From assembly GCF_026004115.1 (NCBI RefSeq), contig NZ_BPIM01000001.1:2026501-2090500 (forward strand): a DNA stretch of 64,000 nucleotides. The letters are read 5' to 3'. How positions within the stretch are numbered: position 1 is the stretch's first letter; each line of letters starts with the position of its first letter. The notes beneath the pieces are model-generated. The model made no database searches. It saw only the letters and a program-made list of their open reading frames with translations, and was not told the origin of the DNA. The DNA is from Meiothermus sp. GTDB lineage: Bacteria; Deinococcota; Deinococci; Deinococcales; Thermaceae. The translations under genes and the position numbers were made by a program. Positions 8,307-17,526 of the stretch are shown here, in pieces.

Positions 8307-8729
8307 ATGAGCAATATAGAAACGCTACGCAAAGCCCACCAAGCCTTTAGCGCCGGTAACCTGGACGAAGCAACCAAGGTGCTGGCCCCGGATGGCACCA
8401 TGACCGACCACGGGCGAGGCCAGGTCTACCGCAGCCGCGCGGAGTTCCGCCAGATGCTGGCCGGTTTTGTCGCCATGGCCGCCAATATCAAAATTGTGGA
8501 TGCCCACTATATTGAGGCCGGCGACTGGGTCACGGCGCGGTTCCGGGCCGTTGGAATTCAGGACGGCCCCATGTCCGGCACGCCTTTTGGGCCCAGCCAC
8601 AAACCTTTTTCGCTGGACGTGTGCGAGGTCTGGCGCTTTGGCCCAGGTGGCCTGGCCATCGAAGGTCACAACTATTCCGACGGCCTGGGCTTGCTGCTGC
8701 AACTGGGGCACCTGACCCTACCCGCTTAG
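8307..8729 (+). CDS. SnoaL-like/NTF2-fold protein
   Basis: 140 residues with a GGAGG site 6 bases before the ATG. The opening LRKAHQAFSAGNLDEATKVLAPDGTMTDHGRG matches the NTF2-like family used by SnoaL-type cyclases. The gene lies 25 bases after the FAD enzyme and 14 bases before the cupin-SRPBCC gene, so the three are probably co-transcribed. Confidence 0.75.
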   Translation: MSNIETLRKAHQAFSAGNLDEATKVLAPDGTMTDHGRGQVYRSRAEFRQMLAGFVAMAANIKIVDAHYIEAGDWVTARFRAVGIQDGPMSGTPFGPSHKPFSLDVCEVWRFGPGGLAIEGHNYSDGLGLLLQLGHLTLPA

Positions 8730-8743
8730 AGAAGGAGACACCC

Positions 8744-9820
8744 ATGGCCCATCCTGGCACAACCCTCCACGACCCCATCAGCGGGGTTCAACTCACCTTT
8801 ATCCAGACCGCCCGCGACACCCAGGGCAGGGGCTTCGCGGTGGAAATCCTCTACCCGCCGGGACCGGGAAAGAAAGGCCAGCAGCCCCACTTCCACACTA
8901 GCTTTGACGAGCAGTTCGAGGTGCTTGCGGGTACAGCTACCTACCTTTTGGACGGGGTAGAGCAGACCGTGGGGGCGGGGAACCGCTTTAGCATCCCGCA
9001 GAATATTCCCCACCTCAACCCCTACAACGCGGGGTCGGAGCCCCTGCACCTGCGCCAGTGGGTCGAGCTTCCGCAGCCAGACCGCAGGATGCTCGAGGCC
9101 TTCGAAGATTTTCTCGAGACTGGCTTTGGTCTGGCCGCCGAGGGTCGGCGCCTGGGCTTGCTACAAAAGGCGGTGCTGTTTCAGACCCTTCAGCCCGGCT
9201 CCTACATGGTGGGCATTTCCGCTCCGCTTCAGCGGCTAATATTCGGAGTCCTGGCTGCATTGGGGCGGATGCTGGGTTACCGGCCCCGCTACGCCCGCTT
9301 TGCGAGCTCCGAGCCTGCCCCCAATCACAAGCTGGCCCACGAGTACCACTTCTACGACCGCTGGCTGATTCCCGCTTCAATCGAGCAGGTCTGGGAGAGC
9401 ATCACCCAGATCGAGCTCTACACCCAGTGGTGGGGCCAGGTCTACGACGAGGTGGAACGGCTTAGCGAGGGCCATCAAAACGGGGTTGGAGCCAGAACCA
9501 GGGTCAAGGTGCATGGTTCACTGCCTTACAAGCTGAGCTTTGTGGTTGAAAGTGTAGAAATGGAATGGCCTCAGATGCTGGTGGTCAAGACCACAGGTGA
9601 CCTGGTTGGCACCGGTGTGTGGCGTTTACGCAGCGTGGAGGGCGGCACCGAGGTCGGCTACGACTGGCGGCCCAGGGCTGAGTTCCTGCTGGTGCGGCTG
9701 CTCTCGCCTTTTCTCAAGCCTTTGTTTCGCTATAACCACGACTGGTGCATGCAGCAAGGTGAGAAAGGGCTGCTGGAGTGGTTGGCCGGGGCTCGCCCAA
9801 TGAAGTCGGCAAGGGCTTGA
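8744..9820 (+). CDS. Fusion of cupin and SRPBCC (polyketide cyclase-like) domains
   Basis: 358 residues with GAAGGAG before the ATG. Residues about 30-110 form a cupin (PHFHTSFDEQFEVLAG, then NRFSIPQNIPHLNPY). After a helical linker, residues about 200-345 form an SRPBCC/START barrel: YHFYDRWLIPASIEQVWESI is the usual opening of that fold. The two halves are each found alone in small-molecule pathways. Joining a metal cupin to a hydrophobic-ligand barrel suggests that one domain binds or cyclises what the other oxidises; this is inference. Confidence 0.75.
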   Translation: MAHPGTTLHDPISGVQLTFIQTARDTQGRGFAVEILYPPGPGKKGQQPHFHTSFDEQFEVLAGTATYLLDGVEQTVGAGNRFSIPQNIPHLNPYNAGSEPLHLRQWVELPQPDRRMLEAFEDFLETGFGLAAEGRRLGLLQKAVLFQTLQPGSYMVGISAPLQRLIFGVLAALGRMLGYRPRYARFASSEPAPNHKLAHEYHFYDRWLIPASIEQVWESITQIELYTQWWGQVYDEVERLSEGHQNGVGARTRVKVHGSLPYKLSFVVESVEMEWPQMLVVKTTGDLVGTGVWRLRSVEGGTEVGYDWRPRAEFLLVRLLSPFLKPLFRYNHDWCMQQGEKGLLEWLAGARPMKSARA

Positions 9821-9863
9821 GTACCGCGCCTACGCCTGAAGACCCAAGATGTAGGAGGAATCA

Positions 9864-10277
9864 TTGAACAAGCTTGAAGTCGTTCAGAACAATATCGAAG
9901 TGGCCCAAGCTATCTACCAGCGTTTTGGACAGGGAGATATTCCCGGGGTGATGGCCCTGCTCCACCCTGATGTTGACTGGGTCTGGTATGGCCCCCCGGA
10001 GATTCCCTGGGCCGGCACCCATAAGGGTCACCAGGATATGCTTAAGTTCTTTGGGGCCATTGGGGCCACGGTGAGCGTGGAGGCTTACGAACCCCGCGAG
10101 TTTTTGCCAGGGGAAAACGGCCTGGTGACTGTGTTGGGCTGGCAGCGGGTGCGGGTCAAGGCTACCCAGAAAGCCTGGGAAACCCACTGGGCCCACATCT
10201 GGACGATTCAAGACGGTTTGGTGGTTCGCAACAGGGAGTTTTACGACACCGTGCCGGTATTAGAGGCTTTTAGTTAA
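9864..10277 (+). CDS. SnoaL-like/NTF2-fold protein (TTG start)
   Basis: 137 residues. The TTG at 9864 is chosen because GTAGGAGGAA lies right before it and no ATG fits. VAQAIYQRFGQGDIPGVMALLHPDVDWVWYGP is a clear SnoaL-like N-terminus. It ends the plus-strand cluster that began at 4806. The DUF1501 gene faces it from the other strand. Confidence 0.75.
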   Translation: MNKLEVVQNNIEVAQAIYQRFGQGDIPGVMALLHPDVDWVWYGPPEIPWAGTHKGHQDMLKFFGAIGATVSVEAYEPREFLPGENGLVTVLGWQRVRVKATQKAWETHWAHIWTIQDGLVVRNREFYDTVPVLEAFS

Positions 10278-10334
10278 ACCTACCGAACCGGAAGTTGGTG
10301 CCGTCTAACAGTTTGAAGCACCTGCCCGGTAGGC

Positions 10335-11507
10335 TCACCACAAGGCCACCGGGCTGAAATCCGCCCCCAGCACCTCTTTGGGGTTGGCCGCAATCCAGTT
10401 CAGGGCGGTGGCGTAGACGTTGCGGAAATCGGTCTGGTATTTGAGCGCGTTGAGCTCGAGGTCTTCTAAGTCGGGTTCGCTACCGAACAACCCGCCCTTC
10501 ACGCCACCTCCGAGTACCAACATCAGCCCACCCTCTCCGTGGTCGGTGCCAAAGGAGGCGTTTTCGGCGACCTGTCGTCCAAACTCGCTGAAAACCATAA
10601 TCATTGCGTCCCTATCCCGACCAATGGCCTTCATATCCGCACGAAAGGCGGCGGTGGCCTGGGCCACATAGCCCAGGAGCTCAGCCTGGCGCGGGGGTTG
10701 GCCAGCGTGGGTGTCCCAGCCGCCCAGGGTGGTGTAGTAGACGCTGCTGCCCAGCCCCCCGGCAATCATGCGGGCGATGTCGCCCATGCTTCGGCCAAAG
10801 GCGTTGTCGGGGTACTGGGCGCGGTTTTTCACCTCGCGCAGCCGCCCGATTTTGTCCAGGGCCCCCCTCAGCGAGAGCATGGCCTGCCGTACCTGCTCGG
10901 CGGTACCGCCGCGGGCTAGGCGGGCCTCCTTGTCGAACGCTTCCTCGAACTGCCGAGGCAGCCGAATACTAAAGGCATCAATGCTGCTAATAGCAGGTGC
11001 GCTGCGTCGCTCGCCCATCTGGGCCTGGGGGGTGGCTCCGCCCAGGAAGGTGTCGCAGAAAGGGTCGTCCTGGAGATCGCCCCAGCGGCCCAGCCAGCCG
11101 GTTTCTTGCCTGCGGCTGGGGTCGGCGGTGTGCCAGATGGAAGTGGAAATAAAGTGACTGCGGTTGGGGTTGGGATAGCCCACCTGCGGGATGATGGCCA
11201 GTTCGCCGTTGTTCCACATTGACATCAGTGGCCTTAGTTCGGGGTGAAAGCCCAGTTTTTGCCCCTTGGCTCCCAAATCCAGGACTTCCTCGCGTTTGAT
11301 GGCGATGTTGGGGCGCAGGCGGTAATATAGTTCGTTGCGGTAGGGAATCAAGGTGTTGAGCTGGTCGTTGCCGCCAAACAGGTTGATAACCACCAGGATT
11401 TTGTCCCTGGACTGCGCCGCCAGAGCCGTTCTGGAGAGCAGCGAGGGTGCGCCCTGCCCCAGGGCCAGGGTCAGTAGGGATTTTTGGATAAAGTCGCGTC
11501 GGTTCAT
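10335..11507 (-). CDS. DUF1501 protein, Tat-exported
   Basis: 390 residues beginning MNRRDFIQKSLLTLALG, a twin-arginine signal, then the DUF1501 hallmark ILVVINLFGGNDQLNTLIP. The fold resembles sulfatases and alkaline phosphatases, and the family is exported. The C-terminal part has GGWDTHAGQ and FSEFGRQVAENAS...TDHGEGGL, expected for the metal-binding region. It lies 31 bases downstream of the DUF1800 gene; the two families co-occur widely, so they probably act together at the cell surface. The molecular function is not established. Confidence 0.85.
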   Translation of the reverse strand: MNRRDFIQKSLLTLALGQGAPSLLSRTALAAQSRDKILVVINLFGGNDQLNTLIPYRNELYYRLRPNIAIKREEVLDLGAKGQKLGFHPELRPLMSMWNNGELAIIPQVGYPNPNRSHFISTSIWHTADPSRRQETGWLGRWGDLQDDPFCDTFLGGATPQAQMGERRSAPAISSIDAFSIRLPRQFEEAFDKEARLARGGTAEQVRQAMLSLRGALDKIGRLREVKNRAQYPDNAFGRSMGDIARMIAGGLGSSVYYTTLGGWDTHAGQPPRQAELLGYVAQATAAFRADMKAIGRDRDAMIMVFSEFGRQVAENASFGTDHGEGGLMLVLGGGVKGGLFGSEPDLEDLELNALKYQTDFRNVYATALNWIAANPKEVLGADFSPVALW

Positions 11508-11538
11508 GTAAACCTCGTCAAGGGTTCTAAAGCTGACG

Positions 11539-12738
11539 TTACAGGAGCTGAGCCTCTGGCTTAACCAGGGCCAAAGCACCCCCGGCGTTGTCCATGAATA
11601 CCTCGAGGTCGAGACCGCGCTCCCGACCGGCAAAACCTGCCAGCAGGTTGAGCCGCGTGAGGAAGGGCGACTCGGCCAGCCAGGCCAGGCCCCCGTCCCA
11701 CCCCGCTACATTGGGCGGGTCGAAAGGAATTTGTCCCATGGCTGCTAAAGCCTGGTAAAGCCCCCGTCCGGGTCGCTCCTCAAAGTCCACCCTGCTGACC
11801 CCGGCGGCATGCCACAGCCCCACCAGGTACTCCAGCGGGCTTTTGATGAGGGCATTGCGGTACTCGGGATCGTAGAAGGCTTCGTGGGTGAAGAGCCAGT
11901 ACAGAAACTCTTTTGTCCCGCTGCTGCGGAAGACCCGCGCTCCCTCCTGCACCAGCGGCTCGGGGGGGTCGGGGCAAAGATAAAATTTCAGCAGTTTGCG
12001 CCCTACAAATTCGTAGGTCTTGGGGTGGGCAATCAGGATTTCCAGCACCTCCTCGCCCGATCTGATGCGCTTGCCCAGAAAGGTTTTCTCGCCCGGGTCG
12101 TGCCAGTTGCGGTTGAAAACAAACTCGTAGGCCACATTGGCACTGGCCTCGCGGGGCCGCTGGTTGCCGGGAAGCCGCACCGTCCAGCCGGTGAAAGCCC
12201 GCGCTGCTTCCAGGATGTCCTGCTCGGTATAGTGGCCGGGCCCGATGGTGTATAGCTCGAGCAGTTCCCGCGCCCAGTTCTGGTTGGGGTGTTCCTTGCG
12301 ACTCTGGGCGTTGTTGAGGTAGAGGAGCATGACCGGATTGCGGGCGATAGCCTTCAGAAGTTCGCCGTAGGGCCCGTAGCCCAGTTGCCGGAAGGTGGCA
12401 AACTGGTTCCAGAAGTCTATGCCTTGGGCCCCCATTGTCTCGCGGAACTCTGAGGTCAGGTGGCCATGCCAGAAGAGCACCATCCGCTCGGCGGCGGGGG
12501 TAGGGGTGGTAAGCCAGTGGTTCAGCCAGAGCTGGCTGATTTCGCGGTGCTGCTGGACGCGTTCGTTGCGGGTGGCGGCGGTGGTGTAGACGGGGGCCGG
12601 GGCCGGGTCGCGCAGCAGGTAGTCTACGGCGGCCTCGAGGCCCATCTCCACGAGTTGTTGGGCCTCCTGCTTTCGCCCTCTTGCGGCGGCCCGGCGCAGC
12701 AGGTGGGTGGCCTGGGGGTAGGTCAGTGCTCGAGCCAT
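11539..12738 (-). CDS. DUF1800 domain protein
   Basis: 399 residues, mostly helical. Typical DUF1800 features include HLLRRAAARGRKQEAQQLVEMG at the start, LFWHGHLTSE near 90, NWARELLELYTIGPGHYTEQDI and a C-terminal NVAGWDGG. There is no convincing signal peptide. It is the upstream partner of the DUF1501 gene and probably shares its transcript. A GAGGAAATTC stretch precedes the ATG. The biochemical role is unknown. Confidence 0.8.
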   Translation of the reverse strand: MARALTYPQATHLLRRAAARGRKQEAQQLVEMGLEAAVDYLLRDPAPAPVYTTAATRNERVQQHREISQLWLNHWLTTPTPAAERMVLFWHGHLTSEFRETMGAQGIDFWNQFATFRQLGYGPYGELLKAIARNPVMLLYLNNAQSRKEHPNQNWARELLELYTIGPGHYTEQDILEAARAFTGWTVRLPGNQRPREASANVAYEFVFNRNWHDPGEKTFLGKRIRSGEEVLEILIAHPKTYEFVGRKLLKFYLCPDPPEPLVQEGARVFRSSGTKEFLYWLFTHEAFYDPEYRNALIKSPLEYLVGLWHAAGVSRVDFEERPGRGLYQALAAMGQIPFDPPNVAGWDGGLAWLAESPFLTRLNLLAGFAGRERGLDLEVFMDNAGGALALVKPEAQLL

Positions 12739-12895
12739 CGTGAATTTCCTCTTGGCTAGAAAATAGCCTACCTACCTGAAATCAGCCTTAAGGAAGATAA
12801 CGAACGGCTAGAGGACAGAGATCATCAGGGGTATGGAGCCCTCGCCTTTGCGCTGCCCGCATAATCTGGCATAAAATCCGCGACAAAGGAGCGTT

Positions 12896-13699
12896 ATGAA
12901 AAAGTATCGTGTTGAATCCGGCAGTTCATTTCGCCTCGAGCATTTCGACCCCAACGACACCAGCGCCTTCAAGGGAGGTAAACAGGAAGCCCTGGTGGCG
13001 CTGGAAGCGCTTAACAAAAATTTGGAAAGGCTACAAGAACTACTCTTTGCCGAAGGCAAGCATAAGGTGCTGGTGGTGTTGCAGGCCATGGACGCTGGCG
13101 GCAAGGATGGCACCATCCGGGTGGTCTTCGACGGGGTAGACCCCAGCGGGGTGCGGGTGGCCAGCTTTGGCGTACCCACCGAGCATGAGCTGGCCCGCGA
13201 TTACCTCTGGCGCGTGCATCAGCAGGTGCCCCGCAAGGGCGAGCTGGTCATCTTCAATCGCTCGCACTACGAAGACGTGCTGGTAGTACGGGTCAAGAAC
13301 CTGGTGCCCAAAGAGGTCTGGCAAAAGCGCTACCACCACATCCGGGAGTTCGAACGAATGTTAGCCGACGAGGGCACTACCATCCTCAAGTTCTTTTTGC
13401 ACATCTCCAAAGACGAGCAACGTGAACGCCTGCAAGAGCGCCTGGACAACCCCGAGAAGCGCTGGAAGTTTCGCAAGGGTGACCTCGATGACCGCAAACT
13501 ATGGGACCAGTACCAGGAAGCCTTCGAGGACGCCCTGCGCGAGACCAGCACCGCATACGCCCCCTGGTATGTGATACCGGCTAACAAGAACTGGTATCGC
13601 AACTGGTTGGTGAGTAGCATCCTGGTCGAAACCCTGGAAAGCCTCAAGATGCAGTACCCCAAGCCGGAGATTGGCCTCGAGAAAATCGTGATTGAGTGA
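12896..13699 (+). CDS. ppk2: Polyphosphate kinase 2
   Basis: 267 residues. The Walker A-like segment VLQAMDAGGKDGTI (about 61-74), the Walker B region LVIFNRSHYEDVLVVRV and the lid FFLHISKDEQRERL mark a one-domain PPK2 that phosphorylates nucleotides using polyphosphate. It looks very like the class III PPK2 I recall from Meiothermus ruber, which phosphorylates AMP and ADP; the class assignment rests on that resemblance. AAAGGAG precedes the ATG. It is a single gene, divergent from the DUF1800/DUF1501 pair. Confidence 0.92.
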   Translation: MKKYRVESGSSFRLEHFDPNDTSAFKGGKQEALVALEALNKNLERLQELLFAEGKHKVLVVLQAMDAGGKDGTIRVVFDGVDPSGVRVASFGVPTEHELARDYLWRVHQQVPRKGELVIFNRSHYEDVLVVRVKNLVPKEVWQKRYHHIREFERMLADEGTTILKFFLHISKDEQRERLQERLDNPEKRWKFRKGDLDDRKLWDQYQEAFEDALRETSTAYAPWYVIPANKNWYRNWLVSSILVETLESLKMQYPKPEIGLEKIVIE

Positions 13700-13869
13700 G
13701 CGAGCGGCCCTACCCGGGATTGGGCGCCGAGTAGACCCGCTCCTGCCAGGTTTGCTGGGCTTTGCGTACCTGCTCTGGGTCGTTCTCGGGAGATTTTATG
13801 TGAAGAGCGCTCTAGCCGGGTTGTAATTTCCGTCGAACAGAAATCACTCGAGCGGCAAAATGAAGCTGT

Positions 13870-14868
13870 ATGCCAAAGGCTTACCAGGTTTATCAGAGGG
13901 TGTTGGAGGCGGGCCGGGACTATCTGGGCCGGCCCAAAGCCAGCGACCCGGAGACCGCAGAGGCCCTGCTGGGGCTGGATCAGGCTTCCTTTGCGGCTTT
14001 TACACACCGGCTCGGGCTGGGCAGCACCAAGCACCTGCGCTACACGGTGCTGCCCCTGGCCTGTGCCAGGCCGCCCCTGGGCCCCGTCCTGCGCGAGATG
14101 CTGGCCGCGGGAGCCAGCTTTGCCGAGCTGTACAAGCTGCAAAGCCGCTACGGCAGGCATGAACTGGAAATAGCCCAGCTCCAGGAAGCAGCCAAAGCAC
14201 GGACCTGGCGCAGCCTGCTGGTCAAGCGGCGGGCGCTGCCCAACTGGGCGACCAGGCCGGTCTGGATTTTTCCCACCGATGTACGGTTGCGTCGGCTCGA
14301 GGGCCTGAACCCTGCGATAGCCGAGGTGCTGGTGGAACGGTACAGCCGGCCGGGGGAGTGGGTGGTAGACCCCATGGCCGGCGAGGGGACGGTAGTGCAA
14401 AAAGCCCTCGAGCTGGGCCGCCAGGCCTGGGGGAGCGATCTGAACGGAGACGACCGCCTGGTCAAGCGGCTTGACATTGCCGACCTGGCCGAAGCCCTGG
14501 GCGAAGAGGTGGCCGATTTACTGGTACTGCACCCGCCTACCTTTGCCTGGTTTGCCCAGAACGTCTTCGACTACAAAATACACGAACACCCCGAGACCGA
14601 TTACGCCAACTGGCTCTCGGGGCACCTGGGGCATGCCCTGCCGGTGCTCAAACCCGGGGGGCGACTGGTGCTGATTGTGCGGCCCGACCATAAGCCGCGA
14701 GGGCTGATCCGCAGGGACGGGCTGCTGCGGTGGGCGTTTGTGGCCCCTGTGGAAAACCTGTTGAGCGAGCAGGATCTCGAGCCCCAGCACTACCACCTGG
14801 CTGTCTCGGAGGATGGCGAGGAGGACTGGAGCATTTTTGTGGGCCGCAAACCGACAGCGGAGGACTGA
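13870..14868 (+). CDS. SAM-dependent methyltransferase-like protein with altered catalytic motif
   Basis: 332 residues. The C-terminal half is a class I methyltransferase fold: the SAM-binding motif DPMAGEGTVVQKALELG is at about 167-183 and WGSDLNGD follows. The fourth strand, where DNA amino-methyltransferases have D/N/S-PP-Y/W, reads VLHPPTFAW (about 219-227). The N-terminal ~150 residues are helical and unassigned. The arrangement resembles site-specific DNA or RNA N-methyltransferases, but no restriction partner is nearby. Either the target is unusual or the motif is degenerate. Confidence 0.6.
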   Translation: MPKAYQVYQRVLEAGRDYLGRPKASDPETAEALLGLDQASFAAFTHRLGLGSTKHLRYTVLPLACARPPLGPVLREMLAAGASFAELYKLQSRYGRHELEIAQLQEAAKARTWRSLLVKRRALPNWATRPVWIFPTDVRLRRLEGLNPAIAEVLVERYSRPGEWVVDPMAGEGTVVQKALELGRQAWGSDLNGDDRLVKRLDIADLAEALGEEVADLLVLHPPTFAWFAQNVFDYKIHEHPETDYANWLSGHLGHALPVLKPGGRLVLIVRPDHKPRGLIRRDGLLRWAFVAPVENLLSEQDLEPQHYHLAVSEDGEEDWSIFVGRKPTAED

Positions 14869-14924
14869 CGGTACGGTTCCTACAGGCGGAGCAAGAAACC
14901 CACCCTTTGCAGATTGCGTTCGGT

Positions 14925-17222
14925 CTAACTCCTGAGCCGAACCTGGGCCTGGCAGATGGAAGTGCTTTGTGGGGCAGCCAGCATACCTAACTCCAGGCCC
15001 TCTACTTCCGGCAGCTCTTCCAGCAGCCTCGAGACCCGCAGCAGCACATCTTGCAGGCTCTCCAGGTGGGCCTTGCCCGATAGGGGGGCCAGCATCTCCA
15101 GCGCTTCGATATCGGTCAGGGGGGTGATGCGCATGCCCAGTTGTTGCTCGCCCAGCGGCAGACCCGTGAGTGCCAGCGTCAAAACCGGGCCAAACAAGGG
15201 GTCGCTCACGACCCGCAGGGTCAGGGCGATGCCCTGGCCGGAATCCGACACTTTTAGGCCAAAGTAGCCCAGCAGTTGCTTGGTACGTGCCGCGCTCAGG
15301 AGGCCTTTGGCCGTACCCACCAGCGCCCGGGCTTCATCTTCTTGTACCCCGTGGTCGGGAATTTCCCCAGGCGGTTTCTTGCGCCACTGGGCGTAGGCGT
15401 AAGCGGCCGCCAGGGCTTTGCCTGCCGACTCGGGGAAGCGGTACGAAGGAACCAGTTCTTCTCCCAGCCGCACCCGGGGCCGCCCAGAAGTCATGAAGCA
15501 GGTCAGAACTGGGATGCTCACGCCCTGTTCGCGGGCTTCTTTCAGGGCGGTACGTAGAGCCTCGCCTACTTCATCCAGGGTGGCATAACCCAGGGGTACA
15601 AACAAAGCAATAGCAGCGTTGTAACCGCTGGAAAGGAGTTCGCGCGCTGCTGCCAGGTACTGCTCGGCGGAGGCACGGGAGCCCAGGTCGCGCACCTCGG
15701 CAACAAGCCCTTCGGCCTCGAGGGCGTCCTTGGCCAGATAAGCGGGCCCCGAGGCATTGGTCAGCAAGGCCACCTTAGGGCCTTCCGGCAGGGGCTGGTA
15801 GGCCAGCATGGCCGCAATGTCGAACATCTCTTCCAGATTTTCGGCTCGCACCACCCCGGTTTGCTGGAAAAGGGCCTCCACCACCGGGTCACGCCCGGGT
15901 CGCACCGCCAGGATGGGCTTTTTGCGCCCTACCCGCCTGGCCAACCGGGCAAACCGCCGGGGGTTGCCAAACGACTCCACATACAGCAGGATCAGTCCGG
16001 TATCGGGGTCTTCTTCCCAGTACTGGATCAGGTCGTTGGAGGAGATGTCAACCTTGGCTCCCAGCGACACAAAGTTGGAAAACCCCAACCCCATCTCGCG
16101 GGCGTATTCCAGCACGGCCAGCCCCACCGCGCCGCTCTGGCTGGACATGGCGATGCGTCCTTTGGGCGGTAGCCGGGAGGCCAGCCCGGCGCAAAGCTGC
16201 ACTTCCGGGCTGGTGCTCATGAGGGCCAGCGAACCCGGCCCCAGGAGCCGCATCCCGTAGTGGCGACAGGTCTGTAACAGGGTTTTGATCTGGGGTGTCT
16301 CCATGTCGGTAGTCACCACCATCAGGGCCCGTACCCCTCGCTGTCCACAGGCTTCGGCGGCCTCGAGTACCTTGTCGCGGGGGGTGGTCACAATGGCCAG
16401 GTCAACCGGCCCCGGCACGGCTTTGATGGAGGTGTAGGCCAGCATCGAGCCCACCACCGGCACGTCGCCCGCCGCAGGGGTAGCCGCGGGATTCACCGGA
16501 TAGACCGGGCCTTGAAAACGGTTCAGTATGAGGTGTTCCAGAACCTGGTAGCCTACGCTCTTGGGGTCGCGGGAGGCCCCCACCACCGCTACCCCCTTTG
16601 GACGCAAGACCGGCATCAGCGAGGCCACGGTAGCCACCCGCTCTCGCAGCTCGAACCTAGCGACCATTTCCGGGCTGGGTTCAATCTCAAAGCTGACCTC
16701 GACCTCACCGGAGTCGGTGTGGGACTCTACCTTGAAGCCGCTGGCTTTGAACACATCCAGCATCTGTTTGTTCTCGGCCAGGGTGAAAGCATGAAAACGC
16801 CGGATGCCCCGCTGAACGCCAATCAAGGCCAGTCGCTCGAGCAAGAGCGAACCCAGACCTTTGCCCTGATACCAGTCGTCTACCAGAAAAGCCACTTCGG
16901 CGGAGGTAGAACCCGGCCCCTCCTGCACATACTCCCCGGTGGCAATAATGCGCTCGGGGTCGCCCGAGAGTACCACCAGGGTGACCTTGTCCTCGTCTGG
17001 AGGCTTGCGAAGCAGCAGGTCGGCAGCAGTTTCGGGGCGGACTTCCGAGAAAAACCGGAAGGTGCGGGCCTGGGGTGAAAGGCGCTCGAGGAACTCCACA
17101 AACAAAGGCCGGTCTTCGGGTTTAGCGGGCCTCAGGGTGGCGGTGCGGCCATCCTTGAGCAGGATGGGACCGGACTCGAGGGCATATTGCGGGGTGGGGG
17201 GTGGAATGTAGCGTTGGGGCAT
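14925..17222 (-). CDS. GNAT acetyltransferase fused to NDP-forming acyl-CoA synthetase-like protein
   Basis: 765 residues. Residues ~20-175 form a GNAT domain (VAFLVDDWYQGKGLGSLLLERL is the acetyl-CoA loop). Residues ~205-310 are a CoA-binding domain (GVAVVGASRDPKSVGYQVL), followed by succinyl-CoA-ligase-like domains (IAMSSQSGAVGLAVLEYA, then LLTNASGPAYLAKD) and a C-terminal ATP-grasp-like remnant. Proteins of this type (Pat/PatZ family) acetylate lysines, for example on acetyl-CoA synthetase. GNAT is N-terminal here, whereas in E. coli PatZ it is C-terminal. The ATP-grasp part looks shorter than usual, so synthetase activity is doubtful. Confidence 0.8.
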   Translation of the reverse strand: MPQRYIPPPTPQYALESGPILLKDGRTATLRPAKPEDRPLFVEFLERLSPQARTFRFFSEVRPETAADLLLRKPPDEDKVTLVVLSGDPERIIATGEYVQEGPGSTSAEVAFLVDDWYQGKGLGSLLLERLALIGVQRGIRRFHAFTLAENKQMLDVFKASGFKVESHTDSGEVEVSFEIEPSPEMVARFELRERVATVASLMPVLRPKGVAVVGASRDPKSVGYQVLEHLILNRFQGPVYPVNPAATPAAGDVPVVGSMLAYTSIKAVPGPVDLAIVTTPRDKVLEAAEACGQRGVRALMVVTTDMETPQIKTLLQTCRHYGMRLLGPGSLALMSTSPEVQLCAGLASRLPPKGRIAMSSQSGAVGLAVLEYAREMGLGFSNFVSLGAKVDISSNDLIQYWEEDPDTGLILLYVESFGNPRRFARLARRVGRKKPILAVRPGRDPVVEALFQQTGVVRAENLEEMFDIAAMLAYQPLPEGPKVALLTNASGPAYLAKDALEAEGLVAEVRDLGSRASAEQYLAAARELLSSGYNAAIALFVPLGYATLDEVGEALRTALKEAREQGVSIPVLTCFMTSGRPRVRLGEELVPSYRFPESAGKALAAAYAYAQWRKKPPGEIPDHGVQEDEARALVGTAKGLLSAARTKQLLGYFGLKVSDSGQGIALTLRVVSDPLFGPVLTLALTGLPLGEQQLGMRITPLTDIEALEMLAPLSGKAHLESLQDVLLRVSRLLEELPEVEGLELGMLAAPQSTSICQAQVRLRS

Positions 17223-17274
17223 AGAACCGTCCTGACTAACAGGATAGCGACATTCGCCTGGGAAGACTGTCCTC

Positions 17275-17392
17275 GTGCACCGGTAATTTATTTTGCGGTA
17301 CGTTTTGAAGCACGTTGATTGCCCAAAATTGCAATGTGCGGCTTATTAAAGAGGAAAGTAGTGCATACCGAGCTATTGGTTACAAGGCCGCT
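17275..17392 (+). repeat. Family B repeat
   Basis: A ~120-bp copy with the core GTTTTGAAGCACGTTGATTG and ends GTGCACCGGTAA and GGTTACAAGGCCGCT. It occupies most of the gap between the acyl-CoA synthetase start and the DinB-like gene. Other copies are at 22952, 28005 and 41317. No coding potential. Confidence 0.7.
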
Positions 17393-17526
17393 CGGATGAG
17401 GATTTGTCGGATTTTTCCACAAACAAGCCGGACTGTGTAAGCGCCGGGAATTGCAGCTATGGGAGAACATCCAAACTGCTTTTCAGAACGCTGACGAACT
17501 CAGACCCAATGGCGTATGTTGGGCGT

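Noticed and set aside
13700-13800. Minus-strand frame encoding about 30 residues (KSPENDPEQVRKAQQTWQER...)
   Set aside because: It has amino-acid composition like a real C-terminus but no start codon after the upstream stop; at most a remnant.
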